The notes below the pieces were generated by a model that did not search any database, had not been told where the DNA came from, and saw only the letters and a list, made by a program, of their open reading frames with translations. A program made the translations under genes and the position numbers. From Batkoa obscura (Eukaryota > Entomophthoromycota > Entomophthoromycetes > Entomophthorales > Batkoaceae): 64,000 nucleotides of DNA. Location of the stretch: assembly GCA_030770535.1 (NCBI GenBank), contig JASVEC010000051.1:181531-245530 (forward strand), given 5' to 3'. How positions within the stretch are numbered: the first letter of the stretch is position 1; every line of letters begins with the position of its first letter. Below, piece by piece: positions 32,796-44,850 of the stretch.

Positions 32796-33240
32796 TTAAT
32801 TTAATCTGTCGGGCTTTGAGTTCTAGTTATCCCTGGGTCGATTTAAAACAAGATAAATTGTTGTTCTTCTAAAAAACCACAATATTATACAAAGAACTTT
32901 CCTGAAAAGAATCATAGATTTTACTATATTGTCTATGATAAATAAACAACATCTGGATCTTTATATTCTCAAGTGTTTTTCAAAAATAAATTATAATCTA
33001 ATACAGATGTAGAGTTCAAATGTATCCTAATCAATGATAATTTATATATATAATGATTTACATTATAGCATTAGTTTGAAACGAAATTTAATACTTATAT
33101 TCGTAAATGAACAGTTAAATATAACACATTTAAACTTAATCAGCTATACTAAACAATTTTATTTGACAATAAATTCTATTAATGGTGACCAAATACTGAA
33201 ACTCGTTTCTATCTTGAGTTTTTTAACAAAGTCAATAAAA

Positions 33241-33761
33241 ATGGAACGATTAACGATGTACATAGTCATTAGAAAAGATTTGGTCAAAGTAAATATATAG
33301 AATAAGATATAAGAAAAGAAATGTTGAGCTTAAATATTTATTTTAGGAATTCAATTGGCCAAGTGGTAGGTAAAATTGAGTATTAAAATTTCAGAAATAG
33401 TAACTAATGATAACTAGTATCATAGCCCAAGCATGTCATGCATCTACAGCTTGTTTATTTAAACATAATCAATTACCAGAAACAAAGCAGTATCTATCTG
33501 ATTTATCAAATATGCATAAAGTGGTATTACAAGTAATGTTATAATTTCATTTCAATTAAATCCATAATAATATTGATTATTTTATAGATAAAAGATGAAT
33601 CTGGATTAAAAAAGATCGAACAAAATTTACAACAACTAAATTTACCCTATTATACCTGGTTAGAACAACCTGAAAATTTGTTTACTTGTATAGCTACAGC
33701 ACCAATATTAAAAAGTCAATTAGGAGATGCATTGAAAAAATGCTCTTTATATAAAATATAG
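33241..33761 (+). CDS. PTRHD1-type peptidyl-tRNA hydrolase domain protein
   Basis: Four exons (33241-33288, 33347-33369, 33418-33532, 33588-33761) give 119 residues. The second exon is only 23 bp. The spliced product reads YIVIRKDLVKEFNWPSGSII with the second exon supplying the NWPSG segment, then AQACHASTACLFKH and, at the end, LPYYTWLEQPENLFTCIATA. These are the hallmarks of PTRHD1, a relative of bacterial-archaeal Pth2 in which WLEQPEN is nearly invariant. Whether it hydrolyses peptidyl-tRNA is not known for the family as a whole. An in-frame ATG further upstream (33034) exists but the extra residues are not conserved. Intron 2 has a TAACTAAT branch-like sequence. Confidence 0.88.
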
Positions 33762-33853
33762 AATAAATATTAATAAAATAATTTATAAATGATCAAACAA
33801 GTAACAAAATTTTATTCTTTCTTTTTATTCTTTTTTCCAATGTTTAAATAGCC

Positions 33854-35493
33854 TCATCTTTTCCTTTCTTTTTCTCCTTTCTTTTTCAACTCAATCCTAT
33901 CATGCATCCCGCCCAATTTCTTCAAACTTTTATCTACCAATTCATTATTACCTTGAAACCAAGGGGAGTCTTTCTATTTTTGATTTTATTTTAAAATATT
34001 AACTATTATTCTTATACAAATAAAAACGAAATTACTTTGGAAGTATCCTGATCTGCCAAATGAGTATATTTTGTTCTCCCCGCCAATCCAAAATTTTTAA
34101 CTTTTCGAACTTCAGGTAAAGCCTCTATGTTTTTAACTGCATCGGGAGTAGCATCATTATAATTCCTTTGAAATATTTCATCATTTTTATCCTAACAAAA
34201 TTCATTAATACTCTTTTCTCTTCTTTTTATTATTATAATCAAAAAATTCCAACTTACCAAATAAAAAGCACCTTTATGATGCCACCTTTGTAAGATATTT
34301 TTCTTACTATTTTCTCGCAATTTTTCTTTTTCTTCCATTTGTTTATGCTTTTTCTCAAGGTCTTCTTTAATTCTTTCTTCTTCAGTGAGTTGTCGACGTC
34401 GTTCAATTTCGGCTGCTTCTGCTTCTCTCCTATTATTTGGTTAAATCAATTTTAGTTTTTTTTATAGAAATAATGAAATTGAAATTACTCCGCCTTTTCT
34501 TGTTTGTCCCTTTTAATTCTTATCAATTCTCTCAATCTCCAAGCTTGTTTTTCTGCTTCTGCATCAACACCATCCGTATCGTCCACTTCGGTTATAAGCT
34601 CAGATTGAATTATAGCTAGACAAGGGATCAACTACATATGTTAACTATTTAAATAAAGAGATTTAATTACCATCTTCGAGTTCTTTACGAACCACTTGTT
34701 CCGCTAGTTTTTTACTTTCTAATTTCTTTTTTTCTATCTCTTTTTCTTTTTCTTTTTCCAATTCAATAGCTTCTCTCTCTTTTCTTTCTTTTTCTTGGAT
34801 AGTTACACGATCCGATCTAAAAATAGAAAATAGATCAGCACTATTATCACTTTTTTAATCATCTAAAATTACTTTTTAACAAACACTGGCTTAAGTAAAA
34901 TTCTTTCTTCTTCCGATGATGATTCTGTAGAATATTCACTTTCTTCCTTTTTAATTTAATCCAATTAATTATCATTTTTAATTAAATAAACTTCAAGATA
35001 TATTACTTCGCTTTCAGTTTTAGCTTTTTCCTCCTCTTGTTGATATACTTGTTGATTTTTGATAGCTAATTTTCTCATTTCTTCCCTGTCCATTGAACCA
35101 TCTGAATCTTCTTCTTTAACCCCCAACTCATTTTCACTTTCACTTTCTGTATCATATCGATTTTTTAATCCTAAAATATAATCTATCAACTGAAAAGGAA
35201 AATCAATGTAGCCTTCACTTACTCTCAGAGTATCTAGTAGCCATTTCTTTTCTATCAATATTACCATTACTCCCTTCTGTTTTATTTAATCTTTGTAATC
35301 GTGGATCATTAATATTCATTGTTTTAACAGATAACATTGGTTCTGGAGTATTAGATTTTTGTTTCGTTGATAAATTCTCTCTTTCTTCATCGGAAGAACT
35401 GGAATATTCATTGATATCGACACCAGCGGGTGCTTGTCCTGCTCTATAGCGCTTCACTTTTACTTGCGTTGATTTGGTATTACGGCCAGACAT
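33854..35493 (-). CDS. MFAP1: MFAP1, spliceosomal B-complex protein
   Basis: Eight exons (complement of 35223-35493, 35007-35170, 34873-34946, 34671-34816, 34489-34615, 34258-34429, 34036-34191, 33854-33973) give 409 residues in consistent phase. The N-terminus has VKVKRYRAGQAP; acidic Ser-rich stretches and DPRLQRLNK follow. LLKPVFVKKSDRVTIQEKER marks the start of the long Glu/Lys/Arg coiled coil typical of MFAP1. RWHHKGAFYLDKND, NFGLAGRTKYTHLADQDT and SPWFQ form the conserved C-terminal part. MFAP1 binds Prp38 in the spliceosomal B complex. Despite its animal name (microfibril-associated), it is a nuclear splicing factor. Fitting for an intron-rich genome. Confidence 0.93.
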
Positions 35494-35629
35494 TTGGATT
35501 AGTGAATTTTTTTTCAAGCTTTTTCTTAAAAAAGAAATGAACTCATAAATTCTTAAAGTTTAAAGCTCTTGACATTTTAAAGAGTTTGACCTTGTTTGTT
35601 TTTTTAGAAAAACAGAATATAAATAAAAT

Positions 35630-37355
35630 ATGTCAAACAGCTTGTGTATTGGTCTTAACTGTGGAAAACCAGCTAAATTATCCTGCCCTACGTGTTTAAA
35701 ATTAAAGATCGAAGATAGTTATTTTTGCTCTCAAGAATGTTTTAAAAGTAATTGGAAGTTACATAAAGCAAGACATACTCCAAGTGGTAGTGGTAAGTAG
35801 AGTATTTGAAAACTTTTTATTAGTTAATTGTCTTCTTTTTATAATCCTTAGATATCTATGATCCCTTCCCTTTGTTCCCTTATACTGGTAAAATGAGACC
35901 CCATTATCCATTATCACCAAAAAGACAAGTTCTAGATAGTATTAAAAAACCAGATTATGCTGAAGATGGTAAACTAAATAACTGTCATTATAGAAGACAA
36001 CTAAGTAACTTGAATTTTAAATCTAGGTTTACCTAAATCTGAATTAAAATTACGCGGAAGCACAGCAATTGATGTTTTAAATGAAACTGAAATTGAAGCT
36101 ATGAAAGTAGTCAATAGAGTAAGTTTTCGGTTTACTATTTATTAACTATTTTTTTATCAAATAAACCTGTAATTAATTTATCATAAAATATATAGTTAGG
36201 TCGTGAAATACTTGACTTAGCTGCTGCTGCTATCAAAGTAGGTGTAACTACAGATGAAATCGATCGAGTAGTTCATGAAGCTTGTATGGAAAGAGACTGT
36301 TATCCATCTCCTTTAAATTATCATAATTTTCCAAAATCTTGTTGTACGTAAGTGAGCATTTAAATTACTTTGATTTTTATTTACCATTAGTACTATATTG
36401 TTGTGTTTGTTGTTTCTTTTTATTTATTAATTTATTACAATTAAATAGCTCCGTTAATGAAGTTATCTGCCATGGTATTCCTGACAAACGCCCATTACAA
36501 GATGGTGATATATTAAATATTGATGTATCTGCTTATCATAATGGTTTCCATGCAGATCTTAATGAAACTTATTTAGTTGGTAATGTAGATCAAGCAGGCA
36601 AAGATTTAGTACAAACAACTAAAGATTGTCTGAATTTAGCTATTGATATGGGTAAGTTTCTATTTTTTTTAAAATTAATGTTAAATGTCTCTCTTATAAA
36701 TGAAAAGACGAAGGATAATAAATATTAATTGATTCTTTTATTTAATTAGTAAAACCTGGCGGTTTATATAGAGATCTTGGTGCCATTATTGAAAAACATG
36801 CTAAAAGCAAGGGGTTCTCAGTGGTTAGAACTTATTGCGGTCATGGAATTAATAGGTAATTTTTATTGTTATCTTTTCTAAAATCAATTTTATAAACACA
36901 ACTATTTAATAGCAAGTTCCATTGTTCTCCAAATGTACCACATTATACAAGTGAGTTTTGAATTATAGTTTTATTAGAGTAATTTATTAACTATTACTTA
37001 AAATAGAAAATAAAGCAGTGGGAGTCATGAAAGTAGGCCATACATTTACTATAGAACCCATGATTAATGAAGGTGTATGGCAAGATGAACATTGGCCCGA
37101 TGATTGGACAGCTGTTACTAGAGATGGTAAAAGATCAGCCCAATTTGAGCATACACTTTTAGTTACCGAAAATGGCTGTGAAATTTTGTAAGTTTTTTTT
37201 TGATTGATTTTTATTTGTATTCATAAATGAAGTGAAATGAAAAATAAAAGCAAGTATATTGTAAATAGTTTACTGATTTTTTATTTTTTAGAACTGCTGG
37301 TGTATCTGAGCGTAAGAATAATTATCCTGAAAATCGTTATCAGATTGAGAATTAG
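35630..37355 (+). CDS. MAP1: Methionine aminopeptidase 1
   Basis: Nine exons (35630-35792, 35852-35968, 36027-36118, 36196-36347, 36449-36651, 36750-36855, 36913-36950, 37017-37197, 37292-37355). The N-terminus is the eukaryote-specific double zinc finger ([12 protein letters not shown], then [16 protein letters not shown]) that docks on ribosomes. The pita-bread catalytic domain follows with all five metal ligands: two Asp in [19 protein letters not shown], His in YCGHGINSKFH, Glu in TIEPMINEG and Glu in [12 protein letters not shown]. The enzyme removes the initiator methionine from nascent proteins in the cytosol. One exon is only 38 bp. The start is about 140 bp from the divergent MFAP1 start, a probable shared promoter. 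Confidence 0.95.
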
Positions 37356-37731
37356 ATAAGGGAGGATTAAAGTCAAATGAAATAGAGTATATTTGATCTA
37401 TTTTTTGTCTATGTTTTTCAAAGTTTTTTTTGTACATTTATTAGGATTACTAATTTGATAATAACAATAAATTACATTATAATAGTCAAATTAATGGTAA
37501 TAGTTATATTGTTTTTTATTTTTTTATTAATTTATTTATTAGTAAGTTATGATTTCATTATCTATAAAATAAAATGCTTAAAATAAAAATATGCATATTT
37601 TCAATTGAATGAAAGGATTAACAAATTTAATTTTTCCACCAATTAAAATTATCTCTTAAATCAAATCTCAACTATTCAAATCTAAGTTTATTTGTTTATT
37701 ATTAACAATTCATTTCTTTAAAATATTAGAG

Positions 37732-39713
37732 ATGTCCAACCATCTTGATAAGTTAAATCAAAACCTGTTATTCATCTCTGGCTACAATAAAGAATCGGAT
37801 TTATTTCGAATCATTGATAATAATCCACAAGTTCCTACAAAAAAATGGAAGTCAAGAAATCAAATAATTGAAAATGAACAATTTCATTTATTAGAAATGG
37901 ATGAATTTATTAATCCATTGAATCATATTAAAATATCAAATAAAACATTAGTAAAATTAAAAGAAATTAAAGAAAAGAAAGAGAGACAAGAAAAAGAAAA
38001 AAGGATAATGAATCCGGTATTTCAAAAAAGTTTAAGATTGAGATCCCAGCAGAAAGAAACAAAAGATGTACCAAATGTTTTATTAAAATCTAAATTTATA
38101 TTAGACCCAAAAAAGTTATTTTTGCCAGAATATATGGTAGATAAAGAAGAAGCTAAGAAAAGAGTTAAACTGGATAACTTTAAGACATTAAGTTTTGAAG
38201 AAAATAGTTTAATTGACAATTATTTAGAAGAAAAGCAAACATTACAAGCAATTGAATTAATGAGTTTGTTTATTTTAGATTATCAATATTATCCTAAAGC
38301 GTAAGTTTTAATTTATTGATTTATTAATTTATTAATAATTATTGTTTTAGTTCAATCATTTATAAAATAATCAATCAAACAATACAACAATTAAAATCAT
38401 TAATAGACAGTCCATCAATAGAGATAGATCATATTCCCAGAATTAAAGAAAAAGCTACATTTTCAACAGAAAATGAGCAATATGAAATTGAATATATTGA
38501 ATTGATGAATTTAAAAAAAGAGAATGAAATAATTGAAATAGAAAATAAAAAAATTAATGACTGTATTAAATTAATATTTAAATTAATTGAATTATTAAAA
38601 CAATTACTTAATTATCTGGATCCTAAATATTTAATAGAGATATTTAAGGAGGAAGATATAGAGAGTATTGGAATGAAGAAGACTAAAAAATTAAGAATGA
38701 ATTTAAGAAGTAATAAAATTACGTTTTGGGAATGGATTAAAGTGTTTAGTCAAATTCAAAATCATCAGCAATTAAATCAAAATAGAAAATTAGTAAGTTT
38801 GATTTATTTAAATTATATAATAAGTAATAACAAATAATAATAATAATAATATATTTATTTTATTTAGATTATTTCAATAGCTTCATTATTTCAACAATTT
38901 ATTAATATAATAGAATATGAATTGAGATTAAGTAATATAGAATTATTTACATCTTCGTTTTTATATCAATTAATTCAAAAAGAAAATCAATTGCATCCAA
39001 TTACTAATATTGATTTTATATTACATTTATTATTTAATAATAATAATAACAATAATAATACTATATATTGGTTAGAAAGTAGTTTTAATTTTCATAATTT
39101 ATTAATATTATTTAGTCATATTAATATTATATGTCAACAATCATTAATTCATTATACAAGTCGATATTATTTTCAATTAAAAATAATGAAAGAGAAATTA
39201 AACTTTATTAAAAACATTAATTCATTATCATTTCGAATCCAATTTATTAACTATATATTAATTGAAAAATATAGTTTATTTGAAGCTAAACTAATTGAAT
39301 TTAATAATTTAACATTAGAACAAAATTATTTTAAATTAAATTATAAGCAACTATTGTTAAATCAATGGAAATTAAAGACAAAAATAAAACATATAGATAA
39401 AAATGGATTTCCAATGAATATTAAATCAGATATAGCTATTAAAGAATACAATAATTTAATTGAATTTATACAATTATTAAATTTAGCTATGATTGGATTA
39501 AGTAAATTAATGATGTTAAATAATAATAATAAAAAATATCAATTAGAACTATTAAATAAATTTAATGTTAAAAAACAAAGTTGGAAGTTAAGTTTCAAAA
39601 AACAATTAATTGAATTAAATTTAATTCAACAATATTATAATAATATGTTTCCATCATGTCAAGGTTTAATAGATTATTTTAATTTATTATTATTAAATTA
39701 TCAATTCTTTTAA
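37732..39713 (+). CDS. Large Asn/Ile/Leu-rich helical protein, unknown
   Basis: Three exons (37732-38300, 38351-38792, 38868-39713) give 618 residues. I do not recognise it. The N-terminal 180 residues are charged with a Lys/Glu coiled coil. Then come a hydrophobic helix (LQAIELMSLFILDYQYYPKA), further helices, a run of Asn encoded by AAT/AAC triplets near 39040-39060, and a long C-terminal helical region rich in Asn, Ile and Leu with no clear membrane segment. Codon use is extremely AT biased, more than in its neighbours, so composition may hide a known family. Fungal vezatin-like (Inp2) or nucleoporin-like helical proteins crossed my mind but without any motif to hold on to. It converges on the NFX1 gene. 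Confidence 0.6.
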
Positions 39714-39882
39714 GTCGAAATAAATAAATAAATAATTCTTTTTTTATCTAATTTTATTAAAAAAATGAAACTTACAAAAAAATATAGATCTATATAACAT
39801 GCGGAATTAAGAAAGTAAGCTCAATATAAATTGAGAAAACTATGAAATAAAATTAAAATAAAATAAAATAGTGACAATAATT

Positions 39883-42800
39883 TTAAATAAGTTGGGTCCA
39901 ATCATCCACAACCTCCATAACTTTAGTAGGACTTAATAAGGATTCATTAATATTCATTAAACTTTCTGGTGTACCTTTTGAAGTAATTGATCTACTTGGA
40001 GATACATTTCTTGAAGATTTTGATTTTTTATCATCCGAATCAAATAAATTAGGTGGTAATGTATTATTTTCACATTGTAATAAATTAAATGTATTATTAC
40101 TATTCTTAGCTTTAACTTCCAAATTCCCTTCATTTATTTCTTCATTGTTTTGTAATATATTAAATGAATTATTACTATTGATTTTCATTGTGTTATTATT
40201 CATCATTGGTGCTGTTTCTAACTTTGGCCAAATAATTTCATTATTGGAATTAATCCAAGCTAAATTGACTTTAGCTACAATATTAATTGATATTAAACTA
40301 GCTTTAACAATATAATAACATTTTCTCACTAATTCCTCTACCTTTGTCATATCAGTCAACTGATGTTGAGGCTGAACTATTAAATTATACCCGTAACAAA
40401 ATAATTGCATTTTTAAACCTGCATCTGACATATGTTTTTCAATTGTATAATTAATTGTAGATTCCATAGATAGATTACGAATCAATACACAATTAACTGG
40501 TTGTTTTTGTCGCATTGAATTACCATTTATTTCTTCTTCTTCTACTTTCATATATTTCTTTTTGTTTTTATAAGCTATAGAAGGAATTACACTAGGTAAT
40601 TTACTATATGGAGTTTTTGTATATTCTACTGACTTACTTGGATTTTGATCTACTGATATGGAATGAAGTTGATAATTGGATGCAATTGCATGTAAAAATT
40701 TCCGTTGATAATCTCTCATCGGATTAAATCTTAAGACTCGTTTTAATTCATCCTTAATGAATTCTTCAATTTTAATTTCAATGTTTTGTACCCATTTTAA
40801 TTGTGTTGGTGTAATAAATACAAATATATATGGATCATATAGCATAGAACTATCTATTATTGTTTCATTATTATTACTATTAACACCTAATGCTAAAGAT
40901 AATTTATCATTTCTTTGTTTAATGAAGCATTGTTCATTACATAAAATAGTTTGTAACGTTGGATCCATACCATTACATGTTTTTTCTTTTTTTAAATACC
41001 CACATTTACAACTAACTGTTATTATTGTATTACAAGGTATATCATTGGAACAAACAGAAGGTGCATGGCAAATACCTTGACAAGGATGTTCACAATTTGG
41101 TCGAGGTTTATTACAAATAAAATTACATGATGCATCTTCTAATAAACATGGTCCCTCGTGACATAATTGTTTACAATGATGAGCGCCACAAGGTAACATT
41201 TTATTACAAGGTAAGCCACACATTGGTTTTAATCTATAACATGGTATATTTTTTAATTCTTTTTTACCACATTTGCATAGTTTGGTGGTTAATGTAGTAC
41301 ATGGTGGACATGGCTGATCATCCAAATGGCAATTATGTGATAAAGCACTTGAATGTTGACAATCTCTTATCCTTTTGCATGGATAATTACATCTAGGAGG
41401 TTTTGTACCACATGGTACAGGCGCTTGAATTTTGGTTTTTCCACAATTACAAGTTAAATCATCAAAGGATGCTTCCATACAAGGGGGACATTTTCCATTA
41501 TGACATAAACTTTGACATTTATGATTCCCACATTTTAATCGTTTATCACATATTGTTGTACAAATATGTAATCCTTCAATATCTTCACTTCCTTTTCTTG
41601 AAGCATCACAACAGATTCTGTTACATCGATGTTTTAAACAATGTTTTAATTGATTACACGGTTTATCACATACGATATCAGTTTGATCTTCAGAACATAA
41701 TTTCATTTCAAAAATATTACCACATCCGCAATAAGCTTTTATTTCCGTTGAGCAAGATGGGCATTCTCCCTCATGACAGTTGGATTTACATTTATGGCCA
41801 CATGGTAATAATTTAGAACATACATTTCCACATAATGGTATTGGATCTAAACAAGAAGTCCTTATTGTTTTACTTAACCTTTTAACTTCTTCTTTACCAC
41901 ATGGACAAGTCAATTGGATTTTTGGATCTAAATGACATTGTCCTGGTAATTCATCTTGAATATGACATGGTTTATTACATAAATGATTACCACAATTTAA
42001 TAATCGATTACATAATTTATCACATGAATAATAACCTAGTTGTAATTCGATATTTGTCTTACTTTCATTTAAAAGATAAGTCTCCAATCCAATACCAGTA
42101 CCGCAATTAAATTCTTTTTCCCTTTGACCACAATAACATTTTCTTAAAATTGGTATCTTGCAAGGAGAACATGCTCCCTCATGACAAGTTAATTCACAAT
42201 AATGTTCCCCGCATCCTAATAATTCTCCACAAATTTCACCACATGATTTACCATCCGCTTCTTTATCTAAGCATCGTGTTTGATATGAAAGTTTTCCACA
42301 ATAACAATAAGATGTTGGAGCTAAGGCAGCACACGGTGGACAGGGACCTGGATGGCAAGGTTCGACACATGGATGGAGGCATCGAGTATCTCTATTTTTT
42401 CCACAAGTTTGGCCACAAGAATGTGGAGAAATATAGTTACTAGGTTCTGGATTATGAATTCGTTCACAAAAACATAAATACGTTTTTGGTAATTCTTGTT
42501 GTGAGGTTTGACACCCTGGACAACGCCATTCAAATGGATTAATTGAATTTTCCGATTCTAAAAATCAATTAATTTTAAATGGATACAAAAGGAAGAAGGA
42601 ACTTAAATAACTTACGTTTATCCCCAACTTTAGACCATTTTTTAATACATGACAAATGAAAGATGGCATAACATGATTTACAAGACCATATTTGATGTTT
42701 ATTTTTAACATTATCCCAACATACCATACATTCATAGGTGTTATTACTTAACTCATTAATTAATTTACTACGTAAATCTTGATCCACTTTTAACTCTTTA

Positions 42801-43312
42801 GGTTGTTTACGTTTACTTTGATCATTTCTTTCTTTCTTTTGTCGAGTGCTTGTGTTTTTAGAACTCTTGGTTTTTGACTTAGATGAGGATTGAGAAGTTT
42901 CAGGACTCGACTCATTCACTCTTTTTGTATTTACATTACTATCTTGCTTTTTGTTGATTTTCTTGGGATGTGTTCGCTTTGGTTTATCACTCATTATTGA
43001 TTTTTTGTCAAATTGAGACCCATTGATATTATCCCTATTGGATTCATTACTTTTATCTAATTGACGCTCTTGGCTTAAAGCCCTTGAACCTGGTTTTTTC
43101 CTTTGAGTTCTCTTTTTTGATTTATGCTTATTATCGGAAGTTGAAGCTGTATTGTTATCATTATCTAAACCTTTACTGGATTGTTTTTTAGCTTTAAAAT
43201 TACTTTTAAATACAGAAGCGTTGGGGTTTAAAGTAAATTTAGAAGTAATGTCGGTTGAAATTTCTATTTGTTTTGTGATACTTGTCGAAGGTTCAGAAAT
43301 AGCTGGATTCAT
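39883..43312 (-). CDS. FAP1: NFX1/FAP1-type zinc-finger protein with PAM2 motif
   Basis: Two exons (complement of 42616-43312 and 39883-42557) give 1123 residues, starting at the ATG at 43312. An upstream in-frame ATG at 43501 would add 63 non-conserved residues. Order: a PAM2 motif for poly(A)-binding protein (FTLNPNASVF, residues 26-35), a long basic Ser/Lys region, a RING/PHD-like finger split by the intron (CMVCWDNVKNKHQIWSCKSC, then WRCPGCQ), and about ten NFX1-type fingers of the Cys-x-Gly-x-His-x-Cys pattern. An R3H region follows (EIKIEEFIKDELKRVLRFNP) and then a low-complexity tail. Human NFX1 and yeast Fap1 share this plan. Roles in transcription repression or RNA binding and ubiquitin ligation are inferred from the family. 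Confidence 0.92.
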
Positions 43313-43501
43313 CTTTTTTGGGTAATTGAGAAGGTTATTGATAGTTGTTGGTTCCTGAATAGTTGTTAAATTGAAGCTAATTAGCTTTTTAATTTTTAAA
43401 ATTGAAATACAAGTTGAACTGTTGAAGTTTATATCTGAATTGAAAAATTTTAGCTTGCGCAGTGAATAATTTTTTTGAATCACATAACTTAGTTGCACCA
43501 A

Positions 43502-44850
43502 ACTTTTAATAAATTATGGAAAAATTAATTATTGAACCAATCAACTGTAGATTTTACAGGGTTTAAAGTTTATTTCCATAACTTCTAAAAAGTGATGCTA
43601 TTGAAATAATTTAAGTGTAAGTTAACTTTTTAAATCATTATGTTTCCCATTTAAAAATCAAACAAGTATCATAAATAGTACTGTAATATGAAAGTTAAAA
43701 TAAGAAAAGTAACAAAATAAAAAGTTAGGTCACGTTTAAACTATTCTAGTAATATTGGCTAAATTGCTATTTTGTTATTTTACAGTGTAAGTAACCACTG
43801 AATTCCTAGAATTACAGCTTGTGCTTAGAGAAAATAGATTGATTGTGAAACTAAAGTTAATATTAAATCACATAATTGGAAAATGAAGTAATAAAAAAAA
43901 TTCAACTTTTATTAAAGCTATAATTTAAACATCATCTTATAGTTAGTAAAGTTGTAGCTATAAGATGATGTTTAAATTGGAATAGTAATTATGGAGGATA
44001 ATGTACATAAATAATATGATATTATTGTTGCTTTTGTTGATTATCAAGGTTTGGCTATTACAGAGAATAAGAAGCTTAGATGCTTAAAAGGCGGAGTTCC
44101 ACTGAGCGAAATTAAGGGTAAAGTTACTATTATTATTAAGTGCGTAGTTTGTATTATTAATGGATCAATGGTCATGTATCAAAAAAGTTCAATGTTTTTT
44201 TTGAAAATTCAGATAAGAGTATTTTTTTTAAATTTAGTATTAAAAAGTAAACAAATTTATTTAAGTATGAAATACTCAAATATTGTCTTTATCGGGATTT
44301 TATTGCAAATGAATTCAATGATTTTGATAATTTTGTTCTATTTTTTCGGCTTAAAACTAAAAATAATCCCGCGATAAAAATAACAAATTGAGTTTATTTT
44401 TTGGTAGGTTAAACAAATATCCGATTATAGCTTTTACCCTAATAGTCGTTTACCCTGACGTTTTTGCATATTAATACAAATAAAAAAACTATAGAGCTAA
44501 AAACTAAAATAGCTAGCTATTTTGTTAGACAGCACACATTAAGTTTAATTTTGGCAATGATCTTAAGATGTAACCCATTTGATTAAACAGTCGAACTTTT
44601 AAGCAATACAAAAATAGAAAATTAAATATTAAATATACTATGTATCCTTATCATGTATGTGTTTTACTTTATTCTATATCAATCTAAAGTGTTTGATCTA
44701 ATCTTGTTTTAATAATTAAAAAGTGTTTATTTGATACGCTAGTATTTCTTTCACTAAATATTTTATAGATTTATCAAATAACTATTAAATCATTGATACG
44801 ATTCACAACTAATGCTTTTATTCAACAATCTTTTGTTCAAAAGTAAAAAA
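43502..44850. other. Intergenic stretch
   Basis: Holds a 21-bp perfect inverted repeat (listed). From about 44015 to 44377 an open forward frame begins with a coding-like segment (IVAFVDYQGLAITENKKL) before turning AT-driven. No family recognised; possibly a gene remnant. Nothing else seen. Confidence 0.4.
43922..43978. repeat. Perfect 21-bp inverted repeat with 15-bp loop
   Basis: Arm 43922-43942 and arm 43958-43978 are exact reverse complements over 21 bp, with 15 bp between. The arms include AAACATCATCTTATAG, a mixed sequence, so this is not a trivial AT palindrome. It is not part of the short element family. It could be a hairpin in RNA, a protein-binding site, or the remains of another small element. 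Confidence 0.7.

Larger units (their letters stand above)
31589..33240. other. Intergenic stretch
   Basis: About 1.65 kb, AT rich, with two diverged element copies (listed) and a short CAATTT array near 32167-32187. No coding signal recognised. The forward frame open from 33034 runs into the PTRHD1 start but is not conserved. Confidence 0.5.

Noticed and set aside
33034-33240. Upstream ATG extension of the PTRHD1-like gene
   Set aside because: In frame but AT-driven and unlike any family member; the ATG at 33241 starts directly before the conserved first strand.
40757-42443. Several forward frames of 69-137 codons
   Set aside because: They are shadows of the NFX1-type gene on the other strand; its Cys-rich zinc fingers explain the sequence.
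42321-42533. Reverse frame of 70 codons in the gap between the two NFX1 frames
   Set aside because: It is in a different frame from the zinc-finger sequence that runs from 42557 through this stretch after splicing of a 58-bp intron.
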